Positions 1 to 11,947 of a stretch of 64,000 bases of DNA are shown piece after piece. Each line of letters starts with the position of its first letter. The stretch's first letter is position 1. The translations under genes and the position numbers were made by a program. The notes beneath the pieces are model-generated. The model worked only from the letters and a program-made list of their open reading frames with translations, ran no database searches and was not told the DNA's origin. Source of the DNA: Haematobia irritans (lineage: Eukaryota > Arthropoda > Insecta > Diptera > Muscidae); contig NC_134399.1 in the NCBI RefSeq assembly GCF_050003625.1, positions 35,914,671-35,978,670 of the forward strand, read 5' to 3'.

Positions 1-1238
1 TGTGATTTCCATTATGTTTTCATTTCACTTTTTATTTTGACTTACCAATTTGTATTTCTTCCAATTGACCACGTACTTCGTGATTTCCTCAAGAACGTTG
101 GTGTTACAAAATTGTTGTTATTAAAATACTGGCAATTTTCAGGAACTTGATGACCAGATAATTGGAATAAATTTACAGCAATTTCAATTCACAAAATAAC
201 AAATTAAAGCAATGATGCACATTTTCATCCAGAAGTTCTTGATATAGGAATTGTTGCACTTTGTTTTAATTGGTTGCACTTTGTAAGTTTTCTGAAAACT
301 TTTCTTTGTTGTTTCCTTCATCGGTTTTTCATCGGCCAACATCTTCCAAGAATATACCATTCAATGATTTTAGTTTTCTGCAAAACAATCGAGTTTTGTG
401 ATTTCCATTATGTTTTCATTTCACTTTTTATTTTGACTTACCATTTTGTATTTCTTCCAATTGACCACGTACTTCGTGATTTCCTCAAGAACGTTGGTGT
501 TACAAAATTGTTGTTATTAAAATACTGGCAATTTTCAGGAACTTGATGTCCAGATAATTGGAATAAATTTCCAGCAATTTCAATTCACAAAATAACAAAT
601 TAAACCGATGATGCGATATAAAACTATATCACATCGATAGTTTAATTTATATCGCATCATCGGTTTAATTTTTATTTTGTGAATTGCGAATTATCATCCA
701 GTAGTTGTTGATATGGAAAAGCATAAATACCAAGTTTTTTTGGTTGCACTTTGATTTATGGAAACTTTCTCTTCTCGATAAGCCACTACCATTTTTCATC
801 GGCCAGCCTCTTAATGTGTCCAAGAATCAGCATCCAAATATTTTAGTTGTCTGCAAAGAGGTTTGAGTTTAGCGACTTCCTTAAAGTTTTCATTTCGTGT
901 TTTAGTTTTACTTACCAATTATTGTAAGCAATTTCAATTGATTATTAAAAAATTTCCACATTTTTTTATTTCTTCCACGAACTTTGTTGTCCAAAGTAGT
1001 ATTGAAAACCATGTGGTTTTTTCGTTGCATTTCAGGGTAGTGTTTTGTCAAAGTTTTCTCCAATTATCTTCAACACATTTTCAAAGTTTTCGTCAACATT
1101 TTGCCAAATTGGTTGTAATTCGCAGACAATTTGAAGATGAGCTTTTTCAAGTCAAGTTGAATTTATATTGAAAATGATATTTACCCTCAAACTGAAGAGG
1201 TGTTGCATTTGAAAAACGCTCATCCTGTGTTTATTGGG
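1..1238. mobile_element. Right part of a non-autonomous inverted-repeat DNA element (cut by window start)
   Basis: The right end, TGTGTTTATTGGG at 1226-1238, is the inverted copy of CCCAATAAACACA at 8213, the left end of a full copy at 8213-10291. Everything from base 1 to here matches 9054-10291 almost base for base, so the left part of this copy lies outside the window. A short hairpin (606-665) contains two inverted copies of 'gatgcgatata'. Short open frames inside (90 and 102 codons) are repeated with the element and resemble no protein I know, so I do not call them genes. Confidence 0.7.
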
Positions 1239-1356
1239 TTTTAGCAATTTTTTTAACTCTTAATCGAACAAAAACACTTTGTGAAACATTTTATTAATAA
1301 TTTAGTGCAACCGACACAGAAATTTGCATGAAATGTCTGCATCAAACCAGTAATAC

Positions 1357-1739
1357 TACGTTCGCACTAGGCACGAAATCTCGCTATTTAGAACTCAAAT
1401 CTCTTTACAAATCTCAAGTGTTCGGACTGGCAAAATAACGAGATTTCGTTGATTTGAGGATTTAACAGCTGTTTGTAAATATATCAATACAAACACAAAC
1501 CCGTATGTGCACACGCACACACCCATTCATCCAGAAGGAAAATTGGGGCAGGGTTGCAAAAAGCGCTTTTTTAGTACTAAAACCACAGTTGTACAAGGCA
1601 GTATAGGGGATTTTGAAAGAGATTTTGTTGAAATCCTCTACTAGCCAGCTGATATTTGCCCATTGCAAATCTACTGAGATCTTGGATGATTTCGCCCAAA
1701 ATCCTCGTTTTCGAGGATTTCGTGTCTAGTGCGAACGTA
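1357..1739. mobile_element. Small inverted-repeat element (MITE) flanked by TA
   Basis: The ends begin TACGTTCGCACTAG and are inverted copies that continue into CACGAAATC, with one mismatch over about 24 bp. The dinucleotide TA at each end could be a Tc1/mariner-type target duplication. The interior has no transposase and includes a CACACG-rich stretch (1506-1527). An equal copy is at 10410-10792. Confidence 0.7.
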
Positions 1740-1851
1740 TTATAAGTTCGGAGCGCTTTTCCAACAAGTATGATATTAATCTCCGTTTTCTATTACTAAC
1801 ACTATCAAAGCCCAATTCACGTCTTCTTTATTAATGGTCTTTGGTTTGCAC

Positions 1852-2174
1852 CAAAAACAATAGAAAAGGAAGATTGGAAAATGGGCGACGTCATACCAAA
1901 AGTTGCATTTACGGTGTTCGATACATACACGTTCGTTCATTTTTAATTTGCAATATTTTTTGTTAAAAACTCACAAATGATGTTAAATTTTGTGTAAATT
2001 ATAATGAGAAACTTTTGACCGATTGTTCTACGTGTTTCCCTGATATAAATTTCTTTTTATTCTTAGTTTAATTTGTGGAACAAAAAATCATAAACGACAC
2101 GTTTGCATCGAACGCCGTCAATGGTTTGATACCCCCTGCTGCCATTTTCCCATCTTCATCTTCCATTGTTTTTG
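1852..2174. mobile_element. hAT-type MITE with 8-bp target duplication
   Basis: The ends CAAAAACAAT (left) and ATTGTTTTTG (right) are inverted copies. The similarity extends about 35 bp inward through a GAAGAT-rich stretch. The element is bracketed by exact 8-bp repeats GTTTGCAC at 1844-1851 and 2175-2182, the signature of hAT insertion. There is no coding capacity. A lone copy of the same end lies at about 34107-34132, just upstream of the gene at 32309-34072. Confidence 0.75.
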
Positions 2175-2324
2175 GTTTGCACTAATGGTTGGACCATTCT
2201 GCAAGTAATCATTGAGAATTTTTGTTTAGGCTGTATTGCGCTTGGCAATAGTGCCACGAATAGCGTTGGAACGAAAGAATAGCACATACGTAGCTTGCAA
2301 AATTGGAAATTGTTTGTTAATTAA

Positions 2325-2890
2325 AATACACACACAAAAATTTTTTTCTGATTCAATCACCAAATTAATTGATCCAATTAATTTTTTAATTGAAATGTCT
2401 TCAATCACGAAAATGATAGTATCAATCACAGTTTTAATTGGGCATAGAAATAATTCTTGATTAAAAAATTAATTGATTTTTTGCAGCAAATTTCAATTAA
2501 TTTTTTAATTGACTCAATTAAAAATTTAATTGATGTTGATTGCAAAACTCAATTAATTTATTACTTAAAAAAGGTAACTATTTTTAATTACTTTCTGAAT
2601 TGGCTTAGAGTTTTTATTTGGATTAACAAATGATTATTTGAAGTACATTTTTAATTAAAAATTTAAAAAAAAATCAGCCCTTTTTAAGTGAATTAGTCTT
2701 CCTAATTTGATTAAAAAGTTAATTGTATCAATTAATTTTTTAATAAAAAAATTTAAAATTTTCAATCATTAACTTAATTAACTTAATGTTTCTATCATGA
2801 TTAAAAAGTTAATTGTATCAATTAATTTATTAATTGAAAAAATTTTCAACTTCAATTAACTTTTTAATTGGAAATATTTTTTTCTGTGCT
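2325..2890. repeat. AT-rich block with iterated AATTAATT motifs
   Basis: This block is made of many direct and inverted copies of short words such as 'caattaattttttaattga'. It begins near 'cacacaaaaatttttttctg' and ends near 'aatatttttttctgtgctc'; those ends look like a loose inverted repeat. It is probably a degenerate non-coding element. The 67- and 74-codon frames here are by-products of the repeat. Confidence 0.5.
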
Positions 2891-3056
2891 CATAGCCGGA
2901 ATAGAAAACTGGGCGATATTTTCAATCTATTAAAATTCCCTTTAATTTGAGACAATTTAAGGCAGTTCCGCCCGACGAAATTCTTAGAACGGCTTAGAAC
3001 CCTTGGATTTTAAAAGTACTGCAGAAAACTCTTTTTGTATTAGAAAATGGGTCCAT

Positions 3057-3330
3057 AAAGCCTGGTACTAAGATCACGTTTTCGCACGAAAAACTGTTAT
3101 ACTCCATATAAAAAATGTTAGCGCGAAATAAATTGCGAAATCTTTGTTTTGAGCATTTTCAGACACATATTTATACAACTCTGGATTTTTCGCACGAAAA
3201 AATAGGCAGGAATATTATTTCGCATATATAAGTTAACATCCCTGGGTTTGAGACCTATTTACGGAGATAGATGAAGATATTCGTTTTTCGCAGAAACGAA
3301 CCTAGTTCTAAGCATTAACGATGCGATACG
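3057..3330. repeat. Possible inverted-repeat element related to those at 7562 and 29925
   Basis: The left part reads 'cctggtactaagatcacgtt' and the right part carries 'gaacctagttctaagc', which resemble inverted 'ggtactaagttc' ends. Runs of 'ttcgcacgaaaaa' inside resemble the interior of the element at 7562-7993. The ends are too decayed for a confident boundary. Confidence 0.35.
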
Positions 3331-3339
3331 TCGTTAAAA

Positions 3340-3600
3340 TTGTGTACAGAATACCACCACTGGTCCCGAATTAACCTCCTTTTCGCTCTAGGACGTTTAG
3401 GAGATATGGTCAAAAGCTTTTCATATAAAAATTTTAGGATATTCCAAGTTTTTGGAGGTAATCACGAATTAGCGTCCTTTTCGCTCTAGGAGGCTTAGTT
3501 TAGGAGATACATATGACAAAAATATTTCATATGTGTTTTTTTGGGGGTGATCACGAATTAACCTCCCTTTCCCTCTAGGAAAGTAGGTTTTCATATAAAA
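3340..3600. repeat. Imperfect tandem repeat, about three units
   Basis: Three successive blocks contain 'cgaattaacctcc' or a close variant, followed by 'ttttcgctctagga', 'aggagata' and 'ttttcatataaaaatt'. Unit starts are near 3370, 3465 and 3553, so the unit length is roughly 90-110 bp. No protein is implied. Confidence 0.6.
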
Positions 3601-3837
3601 ATTGAGAATTTTTTAGGATTTGGGTGAAATTTTCCATTTCTTGGGGCTGTGCTTAAATCGTGAATGTATATTATTTGATTCACGTGTATATCTCTATATC
3701 AAGGTATATAAGATACCACTTAAATGCAATATCATTTTATTGACAAGTGTATATATTATAGGTTTGTATTAAAAATTAAAGCTTTTAAATAAACATTGCA
3801 AATACTTTTAGAGTGTGATGGGACGGATTAAAAAATA

Positions 3838-6747
3838 TTATTTTAGACTCAGCCTTCGATCTTCTTCTATATTAATGATCGATTCCAATGCATTTTCTAA
3901 ATTTTGTGTTGCTTCGGACAGCTCCGTATTGTCACTGTAGGAATCATCAACTATTTCCTTCACTTTAGTCAATAATAACTTGAAGTTATTCATTTCGGTA
4001 TCACGAGTATTGACACCATAGTAGTTAAGCTCTTCATGGGATGATAGTTCATTCAAGGACGGGAGTGGTAGAGATACTGGCAACGAAATGGGAGCAATTG
4101 ATGATAGCCGCCGTTGATTGAACCATATACTCAAATCGTTTATTGAATAGTCCGATTTGTTAGCATCGAGGTATGTGCGATTTATGTCTGCGCCATTAAC
4201 TAAAAAAAATTGAGTGTTGTGTTAAATAGTTTTTATTTTCACTTACAGCTACATGCAACTAAGAGGGTGGTCCGTTGTGAACTTAGCCTACAATAGATCG
4301 CGGACAGTGCTGTTTCTAAACGAAAGGTTCTATTCGAGACCAAATTGACCTTGCATCAGTGAATAAGGCTATGTTCTTATCAGACCATCCTCAATTAGAT
4401 GCGCTTAGCTGTATATTTCTATTTACTTGAATGGGTTAAAAAGTCCTTAGGTTTACTGTCAATCGGAAAATTACCACCACCATTTGATTGCATATTTACA
4501 ACAGCACTAAGGTCATCCATTCCAGACGTCACCGTACCCCAGCGATTCGGAGTACTACTGGGTAAAAATGATTTTTCCATCTCAGAGTTAGTGGACTGCA
4601 GTTGATAAAAAAAAATTAATAACGCGTAGAACACAATGTTTAATATTTGATAATAATTTACCGAAATGTTTCGCATTTCTGATATAATTTCCCTCAAGAA
4701 TTCCTGATGTGCTGTTAGGAAATTTGATATTTGTTCTGTGCTCGATGATCCTATACATTTCAATTGATTTTCCAGTTTTCTGTAATTATTTTATTTAGAC
4801 TAAGTAATGAAAAAAGGCAAACAAAACTTACTCATTTTGATTTAGTAATCTATCAATTAGGGATTGTAACTTTCCAGAAACATTTAATGCTGTGGAGGCT
4901 GTCGTTGTTAGACAAGCTAAAGATTCTGAAATTTAAAAAAGTAACTATTAGTTTATATTTGTTGGTTAATATCTCCACAAAAACATACCACCAACATCAC
5001 TCTTTTGTTTCGTATCATTTATTGTTTTATCCCTAATTACTGCTTCTTTTGAAGTCTGATGGGATTTCGGCAATGTTTTTAAACTTACTGTAGATGCATT
5101 TGATGTCCTATTGGTGGCAATTGTTACTAATTCTGTGTCATTTTGTGTAACCGTTTCATTTGCGAAACCAGTTGTGTCTTCGCTGGACGGTTTTGGAGCA
5201 CAGAACATACCTGTACATAATTTTGACAAGTAATAAGAAAATTTCTTTGGTGGCAAATCCTACAAATTTAATTTTAATGTTAATTAAATACCCACTAGAA
5301 TTTACATTATCGTTTTTACCTCAACGAAAACTTCATACATTCGATGGCCTGCGTCATGTCTATTGTTTGTGTATCCTTGAGCGAAACATTTCAAACATAA
5401 TGATAAATCTTTGCAAGATTGACATTTAAAACGAATCCCTGTAATTTTTTCCAGATGGCATGAGGCACATGAGTTGAGATGAATAAGTTTTTCAGTGTCT
5501 TCAATTCTTTTTATTAGTGCTATAAGGTTTGCATAAATTAGGAAACGTGTTTGCGTTCTTGTCCATAAGCAATGAAACTGATGATCCGTCAGGCCTGATA
5601 AGTTGTGACACTGTTGAATGTAAATATCCATATATAGAGATTTTGATATTAAAATTGCCCGTAAAGCACACTTACCCTTGCGTAACACTGATCTAAAACT
5701 AGGGATATGTTTTGGAATCCATATGCAGATCCTTCTCCTATGTATGAAAATATTTTTGTCAAAATATTCAGCATATATTCAAAGTTCAGCTTCGAAACAC
5801 ATTTAGTTTTTCGGTTACTCAACAGTATGTAAAATTCGTTTACGATTTGTTCGGAAGCGTATAATTTACACAATAAAAGGAATGTTATTTTTATTTCTAA
5901 CAGAGATATGGAATGGCGCCGATGTCTATTCATTGGTAAATATCAATAAAAACGTTAAAATGACATCTAAAATTTAGTTGAACTATAAACACTTACGGAT
6001 CGAAAATATTCCAAAAGAAATTTGATAGTAAAGCTGTAGCATTTTCCAGTGTATACGATATAGACTTGGAAAAGTGACCCATTTTTTCGCAAGCAAAATA
6101 TATGTCATGTATTAGCGATGTCAACTGAAATGGTGGTACCATTAGATTTACATCGTCCACAATTCCATGACGATCCATAACGGCCATAACCAACTTGTAT
6201 GGAATGTTGTTTGCTGCAATTAAAGACAAATGAATTATTCCAAAAAAACTAAACTAATTACCACAAGTACTCCAACCAACAAAAAAACACCAGGCGATGA
6301 ATTTTTAGTGGTAATCCTAAATTTTCGAGATATCGACTGTAAATGTATTTCTAAAGTGAGCACTGATGGCTATCGACAAAAGAATTAAAATAAAAGGATA
6401 AAATTTTCAATTCCAAAGGTACGTTCAGACATTGCAAATATTTAACTGAAATAAAAATATTTTGCCACTGTGATACCCACTGACATATTTAGCTCCAATA
6501 ACAAAGTCGGTGGTGTGTCCCGAAAATTATATGGGTTTAGTGACAACTGACCTTTAGGTAGCATTTGGATAACTTGTGGTAAACACTTGCTATTATAATA
6601 CTTACTGTAGAGGATCTTTTGTAACTTAACGAATTTTGAAGCACATCTATAACATGTATATTTGTAATTCTCAAAATCGTATTGAAGTTGGCTAATAATA
6701 TTGTTAATCTTGGGAAAATCAACAAGTGCGTTTCCAAAGCCATCCAT
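3838..6747 (-). CDS. dah: Dystrophin-family protein with EF-hand region and ZZ zinc finger; probable discontinuous actin hexagon
   Basis: Nine exons on the minus strand: 6747-6606, 6213-5997, 5925-5676, 5610-5320, 5259-4989, 4925-4832, 4779-4662, 4595-4475 and 4199-3838. All joins have GT-AG borders and consistent phase, giving 621 codons plus TAA. Residues about 1-245 follow the dystrophin/dystrobrevin double EF-hand region. Residues about 246-296 form a ZZ finger with cysteine pairs CASC, CQSC and CLKC and a closing H-x6-H. The C-terminal third is polar, with a predicted coiled coil near residues 550-615. There are no spectrin repeats or WW domain, so it is shorter than dystrophin or dystrobrevin. 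Drosophila dah, a cortical actin protein needed in cellularisation, has this size and layout. Family membership is confident; the dah assignment is likely but unaligned, and dystrotelin-like is the alternative. The start is the first ATG in frame with the EF-hand region. Confidence 0.82.
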
Positions 6748-7247
6748 GTTTCAATGTTTACAACTTGCAATTGAATATTTTAAAAAACAAAAACGAACAC
6801 ACGTAAACACTTCTACCTCCTTCGAAGGCACATTAAAATTTCCTAATGTTTTAATAATTGATATTTAATTAAATGTCTTCTATAATTACAATCAAAAACA
6901 CTTTCAGCGCCATATGTATCATGATCGTTAAACAAGTGACAATTTCAAATGTTGGTTATGCGTACTCATACATACAAAATGCATAACACCTACATAATAC
7001 ATGTACGTAAATAAAACAAATACAAACAAATACATTTTTTCAATTTGCAAAAGCCGGTCAAAAAAAATTGACGCCTTGCTCAATGTTGTTACGCCGCTAA
7101 TCAGTGATGCCAACTCCCGAATGGAAAAAAGCGTAGTCGTTAAACAAGTGTCAGAAACAATTTCATATGCTGTTTACAGCGGCAGAGAACGAAGCCGACT
7201 CACTTTTGACAGATCATTCAAATTCACGTCGTCATCCGAGATACAAT

Positions 7248-7493
7248 CAAGGCATATTAATTAAAGGTAAAGTCACGAGCAAACGTGTGTACACCCCATG
7301 ATATTTAGAAAGTCAAACTAAAATGGCAGGTCACTTAAGTTGACATTTTGTGTATGTGTAGTGTTGTTGTATTGTAATATTTATGTACACAAAGAATGTA
7401 AACAAACCTACTAAACGTAAACAAAGCCTTTGACAAGATGAATGTCGATATTAGTCACCTGGTTGCATGACTTTACCTCTTTAATATGCCTTG
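7248..7493. mobile_element. Short inverted-repeat element with 9-bp target duplication
   Basis: The ends CAAGGCATATTAA and TTAATATGCCTTG are perfect inverted copies. The pairing continues inward through 'aggtaaagtca'. Exact 9-bp repeats AGATACAAT flank the element at 7239-7247 and 7494-7502. A 9-bp duplication is typical of Mutator-like (MULE) insertions. The 246-bp element is non-coding and probably a MULE-derived MITE. Confidence 0.7.
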
Positions 7494-7561
7494 AGATACA
7501 ATTATACCAGCCCAATAAATACAAGTACGAGCCATTTTCAAATACAACCCCATTTTAGTTA

Positions 7562-7993
7562 AGGCCGGTACTATGTTCATTCTTGCGAAAAATTTTTATG
7601 GAAACCATTATTTCGCACATAGAAAGCGGCGTTTTTTTAGGTAGCTTGGAGCGCTATTTTACAGGGAGCGATATTGGATTAAGTTGGTGGTTGTTGCTTG
7701 TTTTTACAAAATAACATTTTATTTTTCCTTGGGCAATTGATCTGCTATTCCTTTGATCCTTTGTATAGTTTCGGAACAAAAATATGGTCCGTGTTTGATT
7801 TATAAACCCGCACAAATAGTTTTTAATAAATAAATTATTTCTTAATTCACATTGCAAATGGCGCCGTGCTATAAACGTCAGTTTTTCAACACGAAAAAAC
7901 AAAGTATCACAAATGGAAAAAATTTCGCAAATTTTTCGCATTTTTTGGTTTTGTATGGAGTTTCAACGCGAAAACCGAACAGAGTACCGGCCT
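7562..7993. mobile_element. Inverted-repeat element with TTA target duplication (PIF/Harbinger-like MITE)
   Basis: The left end AGGCCGGTACTATGTTC pairs with the right end GAACAGAGTACCGGCCT. Both sides are flanked by TTA (7559-7561 and 7994-7996), a 3-bp duplication as in PIF/Harbinger elements. The interior holds 'tttcgc' and 'gcgaaa' words in both orientations and no transposase. The element at 29925-30148 has related ends. Confidence 0.65.
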
Positions 7994-8029
7994 TTAGAGA
8001 GAAAACATAAATATAACTGGGCTTGCTTT

Positions 8030-8145
8030 CAACACATCCTCGAGTATGTTTCAAACAAAGACCATTAATAAAGAAGACGTGAGATAAGCTTGCTCTTCCT
8101 CTTTTTCTTGAAAAAACAGAGATTAATATCATACATGTTCCATGA
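8030..8145. repeat. Inverted partial copy of the 1760-1850 / 10813-10903 segment
   Basis: The text 'aaagaccattaataaagaag' followed by 'acgtga', and later 'gagattaatatcatac', is the reverse complement of the segment at about 1760-1850. It abuts the inverted-repeat element that starts at 8213. No function is apparent. Confidence 0.55.
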
Positions 8146-8212
8146 GACGTTGCAACTTTTTTTCGGTTTCTCTTTTCATTTTGCATTCGTAACAAAACTT
8201 AATTCGCTTATT

Positions 8213-10291
8213 CCCAATAAACACAAACGTTTGAAAAATACTAAAATTCAATAATTTTTCAAACATTTTTTCAAAGGATTAGGGTAATATTCAAGTTGAG
8301 AAATTGTTGAGAAAATCGTGTTCTCAACAAAAAACAGACATTACCCTCAACAGTAAAATTCAACACAATAGCAATAATTTCTCAATTGTAATCCTCAAAT
8401 TGAAATGCATCGCTACTCAATAATTTCTCAAACAGTTTTCAATGTGAGAAAAATAAAAAATTACCATTGTTGCGAATACTTTCAAACCACAATTTGTATG
8501 AAAGTCAATCCTAGTTCTAACTGAAAGTCAATACTAAATTTCTAGGGATTTTTTAAATTTTATTATTTTTTTCGTTAACAAATATAATAATCTTAAAAAT
8601 AACATTAATAATATATAAAAATAATATAATACCAATCAAAATGTAGTTATCTTATTAAACGTATTAATAAATAAAACTATGACTACAACTTTAAATATCT
8701 TAAACATTTTTACATGTATAATTCCATTTCCTCCATAATGTTGGTGTCATTAATATGCTGGCAATTTGAAATAATTACTATCGAGGAACTTGCTGGCTTG
8801 TGTGTTAGAATAGATTCCAGCAAGAGGAAATCACAAAATATCAAACTGATGACGGGATGTAAATTGATGTAATGCACATTTTCATCCAGAAGTTCTTGAT
8901 ATAGGAATTGTTGCACTGTGGTTTAATTGATTGCACTTTGTAAGTTTTCTGAAAACTTTTCTTTGTTGTTCCCTTCATCGGTTTTTCATCGGCCAACATC
9001 TTCCAAGAATATACCATCCAATGATTTTAGTTTTCTGCAAAACAATCGAGTTTTGTGATTTCCATTATGTTTTCATTTCACTTTTTATTTTGACTTACCA
9101 ATTTGTATTTCTTCCAATTGACCACGTACTTCGTGATTTCCTCAAGAACGTTGGTGTTACAAAATTGTTGTTATTAAAATACTGGCAATTTTCAGGAACT
9201 TGATGACCAGATAATTGGAATAAATTTACAGCAATTTCAATTCACAAAATAACAAATTAAAGCAATGATGCACATTTTCATCCAGAAGTTCTTGATATAG
9301 GAATTGTTGCACTTTGTTTTAATTGGTTGCACTTTGTAAGTTTTCTGAAAACTTTTCTTTGTTGTTTCCTTCATCGGTTTTTCATCGGCCAACATCTTCC
9401 AAGAATATACCATTCAATGATTTTAGTTTTCTGCAAAACAATCGAGTTTTGTGATTTCCATTATGTTTTCATTTCACTTTTTATTTTGACTTACCATTTT
9501 GTATTTCTTCCAATTGACCACGTACTTCGTGATTTCCTCAAGAACGTTGGTGTTACAAAATTGTTGTTATTAAAATACTGGCAATTTTCAGGAACTTGAT
9601 GTCCAGATAATTGGAATAAATTTCCAGCAATTTCAATTCACAAAATAACAAATTAAACCGATGATGCGATATAAAACTATATCACATCGATAGTTTAATT
9701 TATATCGCATCATCGGTTTAATTTTTATTTTGTGAATTGCGAATTATCATCCAGTAGTTGTTGATATGGAAAAGCATAAATACCAAGTTTTTTTGGTTGC
9801 ACTTTGATTTATGGAAACTTTCTCTTCTCGATAAGCCACTACCATTTTTCATCGGCCAGCCTCTTAATGTGTCCAAGAATCAGCATCCAAATATTTTAGT
9901 TGTCTGCAAAGAGGTTTGAGTTTAGCGACTTCCTTAAAGTTTTCATTTCGTGTTTTAGTTTTACTTACCAATTATTGTAAGCAATTTCAATTGATTATTA
10001 AAAAATTTCCACATTTTTTTATTTCTTCCACGAACTTTGTTGTCCAAAGTAGTATTGAAAACCATGTGGTTTTTTCGTTGCATTTCAGGGTAGTGTTTTG
10101 TCAAAGTTTTCTCCAATTATCTTCAACACATTTTCAAAGTTTTCGTCAACATTTTGCCAAATTGGTTGTAATTCGCAGACAATTTGAAGATGAGCTTTTT
10201 CAAGTCAAGTTGAATTTATATTGAAAATGATATTTACCCTCAAACTGAAGAGGTGTTGCATTTGAAAAACGCTCATCCTGTGTTTATTGGG
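8213..10291. mobile_element. Complete non-autonomous inverted-repeat DNA element, about 2.1 kb
   Basis: The left end CCCAATAAACACA (8213-8225) and right end TGTGTTTATTGGG (10279-10291) are perfect inverted copies. Looser pairing continues inward around 'cgtttgaaaaa'. An internal stretch of 396 bp is tandemly repeated (about 8872-9267 and 9268-9663), so the same 90-codon frame appears twice. No transposase is recognisable. I find no clear target duplication. A diverged relative is at about 34235-35480. Confidence 0.65.
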
Positions 10292-10901
10292 TTTTAGCAA
10301 TTTTTTTAACTCTTAATCGAACAAAAACACTTTGTGAAACATTTTATTAATAATTTAGTGCAACCGACACAGAAATTTGCATGAAATGTCTGCATCAAAC
10401 CAGTAATACTACGTTCGCACTAGGCACGAAATCTCGCTATTTAGAACTCAAATCTCTTTACAAATCTCAAGTGTTCGGACTGGCAAAATAACGAGATTTC
10501 GTTGATTTGAGGATTTAACAGCTGTTTGTAAATATATCAATACAAACACAAACCCGTATGTGCACACGCACACACCCATTCATCCAGAAGGAAAATTGGG
10601 GCAGGGTTGCAAAAAGCGCTTTTTTAGTACTAAAACCACAGTTGTACAAGGCAGTATAGGGGATTTTGAAAGAGATTTTGTTGGAATCCTCTACTAGCCA
10701 GCTGATATTTGCCCATTGCAAATCTACTGAGATCTTGGATGATTTCGCCCAAAATCCTCGTTTTCGAGGATTTCGTGTCTAGTGCGAACGTATTATAAGT
10801 TCGGAGCGCTTTTCCAACAAGTATGATATTAATCTCCGTTTTCTATTACTAACACTATCAAAGCCCAATTCACGTCTTCTTTATTAATGGTCTTTGGTTT
10901 C
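9054..10901. repeat. Segmental duplication, right copy (partner 1-1848)
   Basis: This is the second copy of the block at the window start, at a constant offset of 9053 and almost no differences. It contains the right part of the 2.1-kb element plus the TA-flanked MITE at 10410-10792. Confidence 0.85.
10410..10792. mobile_element. Second copy of the TA-flanked MITE
   Basis: Same inverted ends (TACGTTCGCACTAG) and interior as 1357-1739. It is carried here by the segmental duplication and is not an independent insertion. Confidence 0.7.
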
Positions 10902-10943
10902 AAACACATTTTAATTCGCTGATCTGATACTGCACCGATCAAG

Positions 10944-10950
10944 TATAAAA
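10944..10950 (+). promoter_or_regulatory. Possible orphan TATA box
   Basis: TATAAAA lies in a less AT-rich stretch just after the segmental duplication ends. No convincing reading frame follows within 700 bp. It may be a leftover transposon promoter or chance. Confidence 0.2.
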
Positions 10951-11107
10951 ACACTGATTGCCAGACGCTAGTACACCAGCATCAGCAGGATTTTGTACCG
11001 GCAGGCACATTCGAAGTGATCTGTGGCTTTGTATTTTTCAAACAAATTGAGAACTAATAAAAATACAGATCTAAAAGCAATATTTCTATGAAATCTTATA
11101 ATTACAT

Positions 11108-11165
11108 TTTGGATATCGTATATGACTTGGGATATCGTATATGACTTTGGATATCGTATATGACT
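11108..11165. repeat. Three-unit short tandem repeat
   Basis: The word 'ggatatcgtatatgact' occurs three times in direct succession at a spacing of about 19-20 bp. Confidence 0.8.
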
Positions 11166-11796
11166 GTTTTCGACATTGTTGGGATTCTAAGAAGTTTCAT
11201 AAAATTCAAAAAACAATAGTGACGATGGCAAAATAATATCAATTTTTTGGTACGTTTCCCATCACATTTGGCAGTTTTTATAGTGTCACTTAAAAGTCAA
11301 TGGTAGGATAAAATCGAATTTTGTAATGGCAGGGCAGTGACGAAAAATCTAAAAAATGTTGGCGGGGAAATGCATATATACGTAAATCCTACTTTTTTGG
11401 CATTGAATTTAAATTATAAATGGGTGTTTATGTTAATTTTAAATATGTCTCGAATTGAAAATTGTTTGAGGAATATTTGAATAATATTGAATTTGACAGG
11501 CTAGCTTGTGAAGTTATTGCTGTTATATTAATTCTACTGCTAAGAGTATTTTTTGTTTAGAGCCGTGTTATGTCAACTATTTCTCAACTTGAATTCTAAG
11601 CTAATTATTTGAGTAAACACCCCTGTGTTGCCTTCGGGATACATTTTATTTGAAAAATACGCGAAGAGACCTATTGCTTACGGCGTCGATAAAATTGCCT
11701 CGGCTCCTTTTTTTCTTTTGCCCCGCATCTAGGCCTGACCAACACATTTTGAACGGCGTTCATTTTTACAATGCCGGTCCCGATATATGTCCTGGG

Positions 11797-11895
11797 CAGT
11801 GTTGCCAACTCCCCAAAGCCAAAAAGCACCAAAAATAAATTATAAATTCTAACATACCACCTTCCCCACCACAAAATCGAAAATTAAATGCTCTA

Positions 11896-11947
<52 letters not shown>

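Larger units (their letters stand above)
1..1848. repeat. Segmental duplication, left copy (partner 9054-10901)
   Basis: Bases 1-1848 match 9054-10901 at a constant offset of 9053. I noticed one substitution (near 1635 versus 10688). The matching block runs past the right end of the inverted-repeat element at 1238 and carries an unrelated smaller element (1357-1739), so it is a duplicated genomic block and not just two copies of one transposon. Similarity stops at 'tctttggttt', next to where a hAT-type element sits in this copy. Confidence 0.85.

Noticed and set aside
274..546. Repeated 90-codon frame (also 8931-9203 and 9327-9599)
   Set aside because: Its apparent conservation is due to duplication of a non-coding transposon. 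It has no motif or start context of its own.
3838..6747. Calling the minus-strand gene dystrobrevin
   Set aside because: It has the EF-hand and ZZ modules but not the conserved dystrobrevin C-terminal coils I would expect. Size and layout fit dah/dystrotelin better.
7001..7264. 87-codon plus-strand frame upstream of dah
   Set aside because: No recognisable motif, and its end runs into the MITE at 7248; probably chance.
11898..11945. Long A run as a retroposon poly(A) tail
   Set aside because: It lies inside a hAT-type element and nothing before it looks like a retroposed gene or SINE, so it is best treated as a homopolymer.
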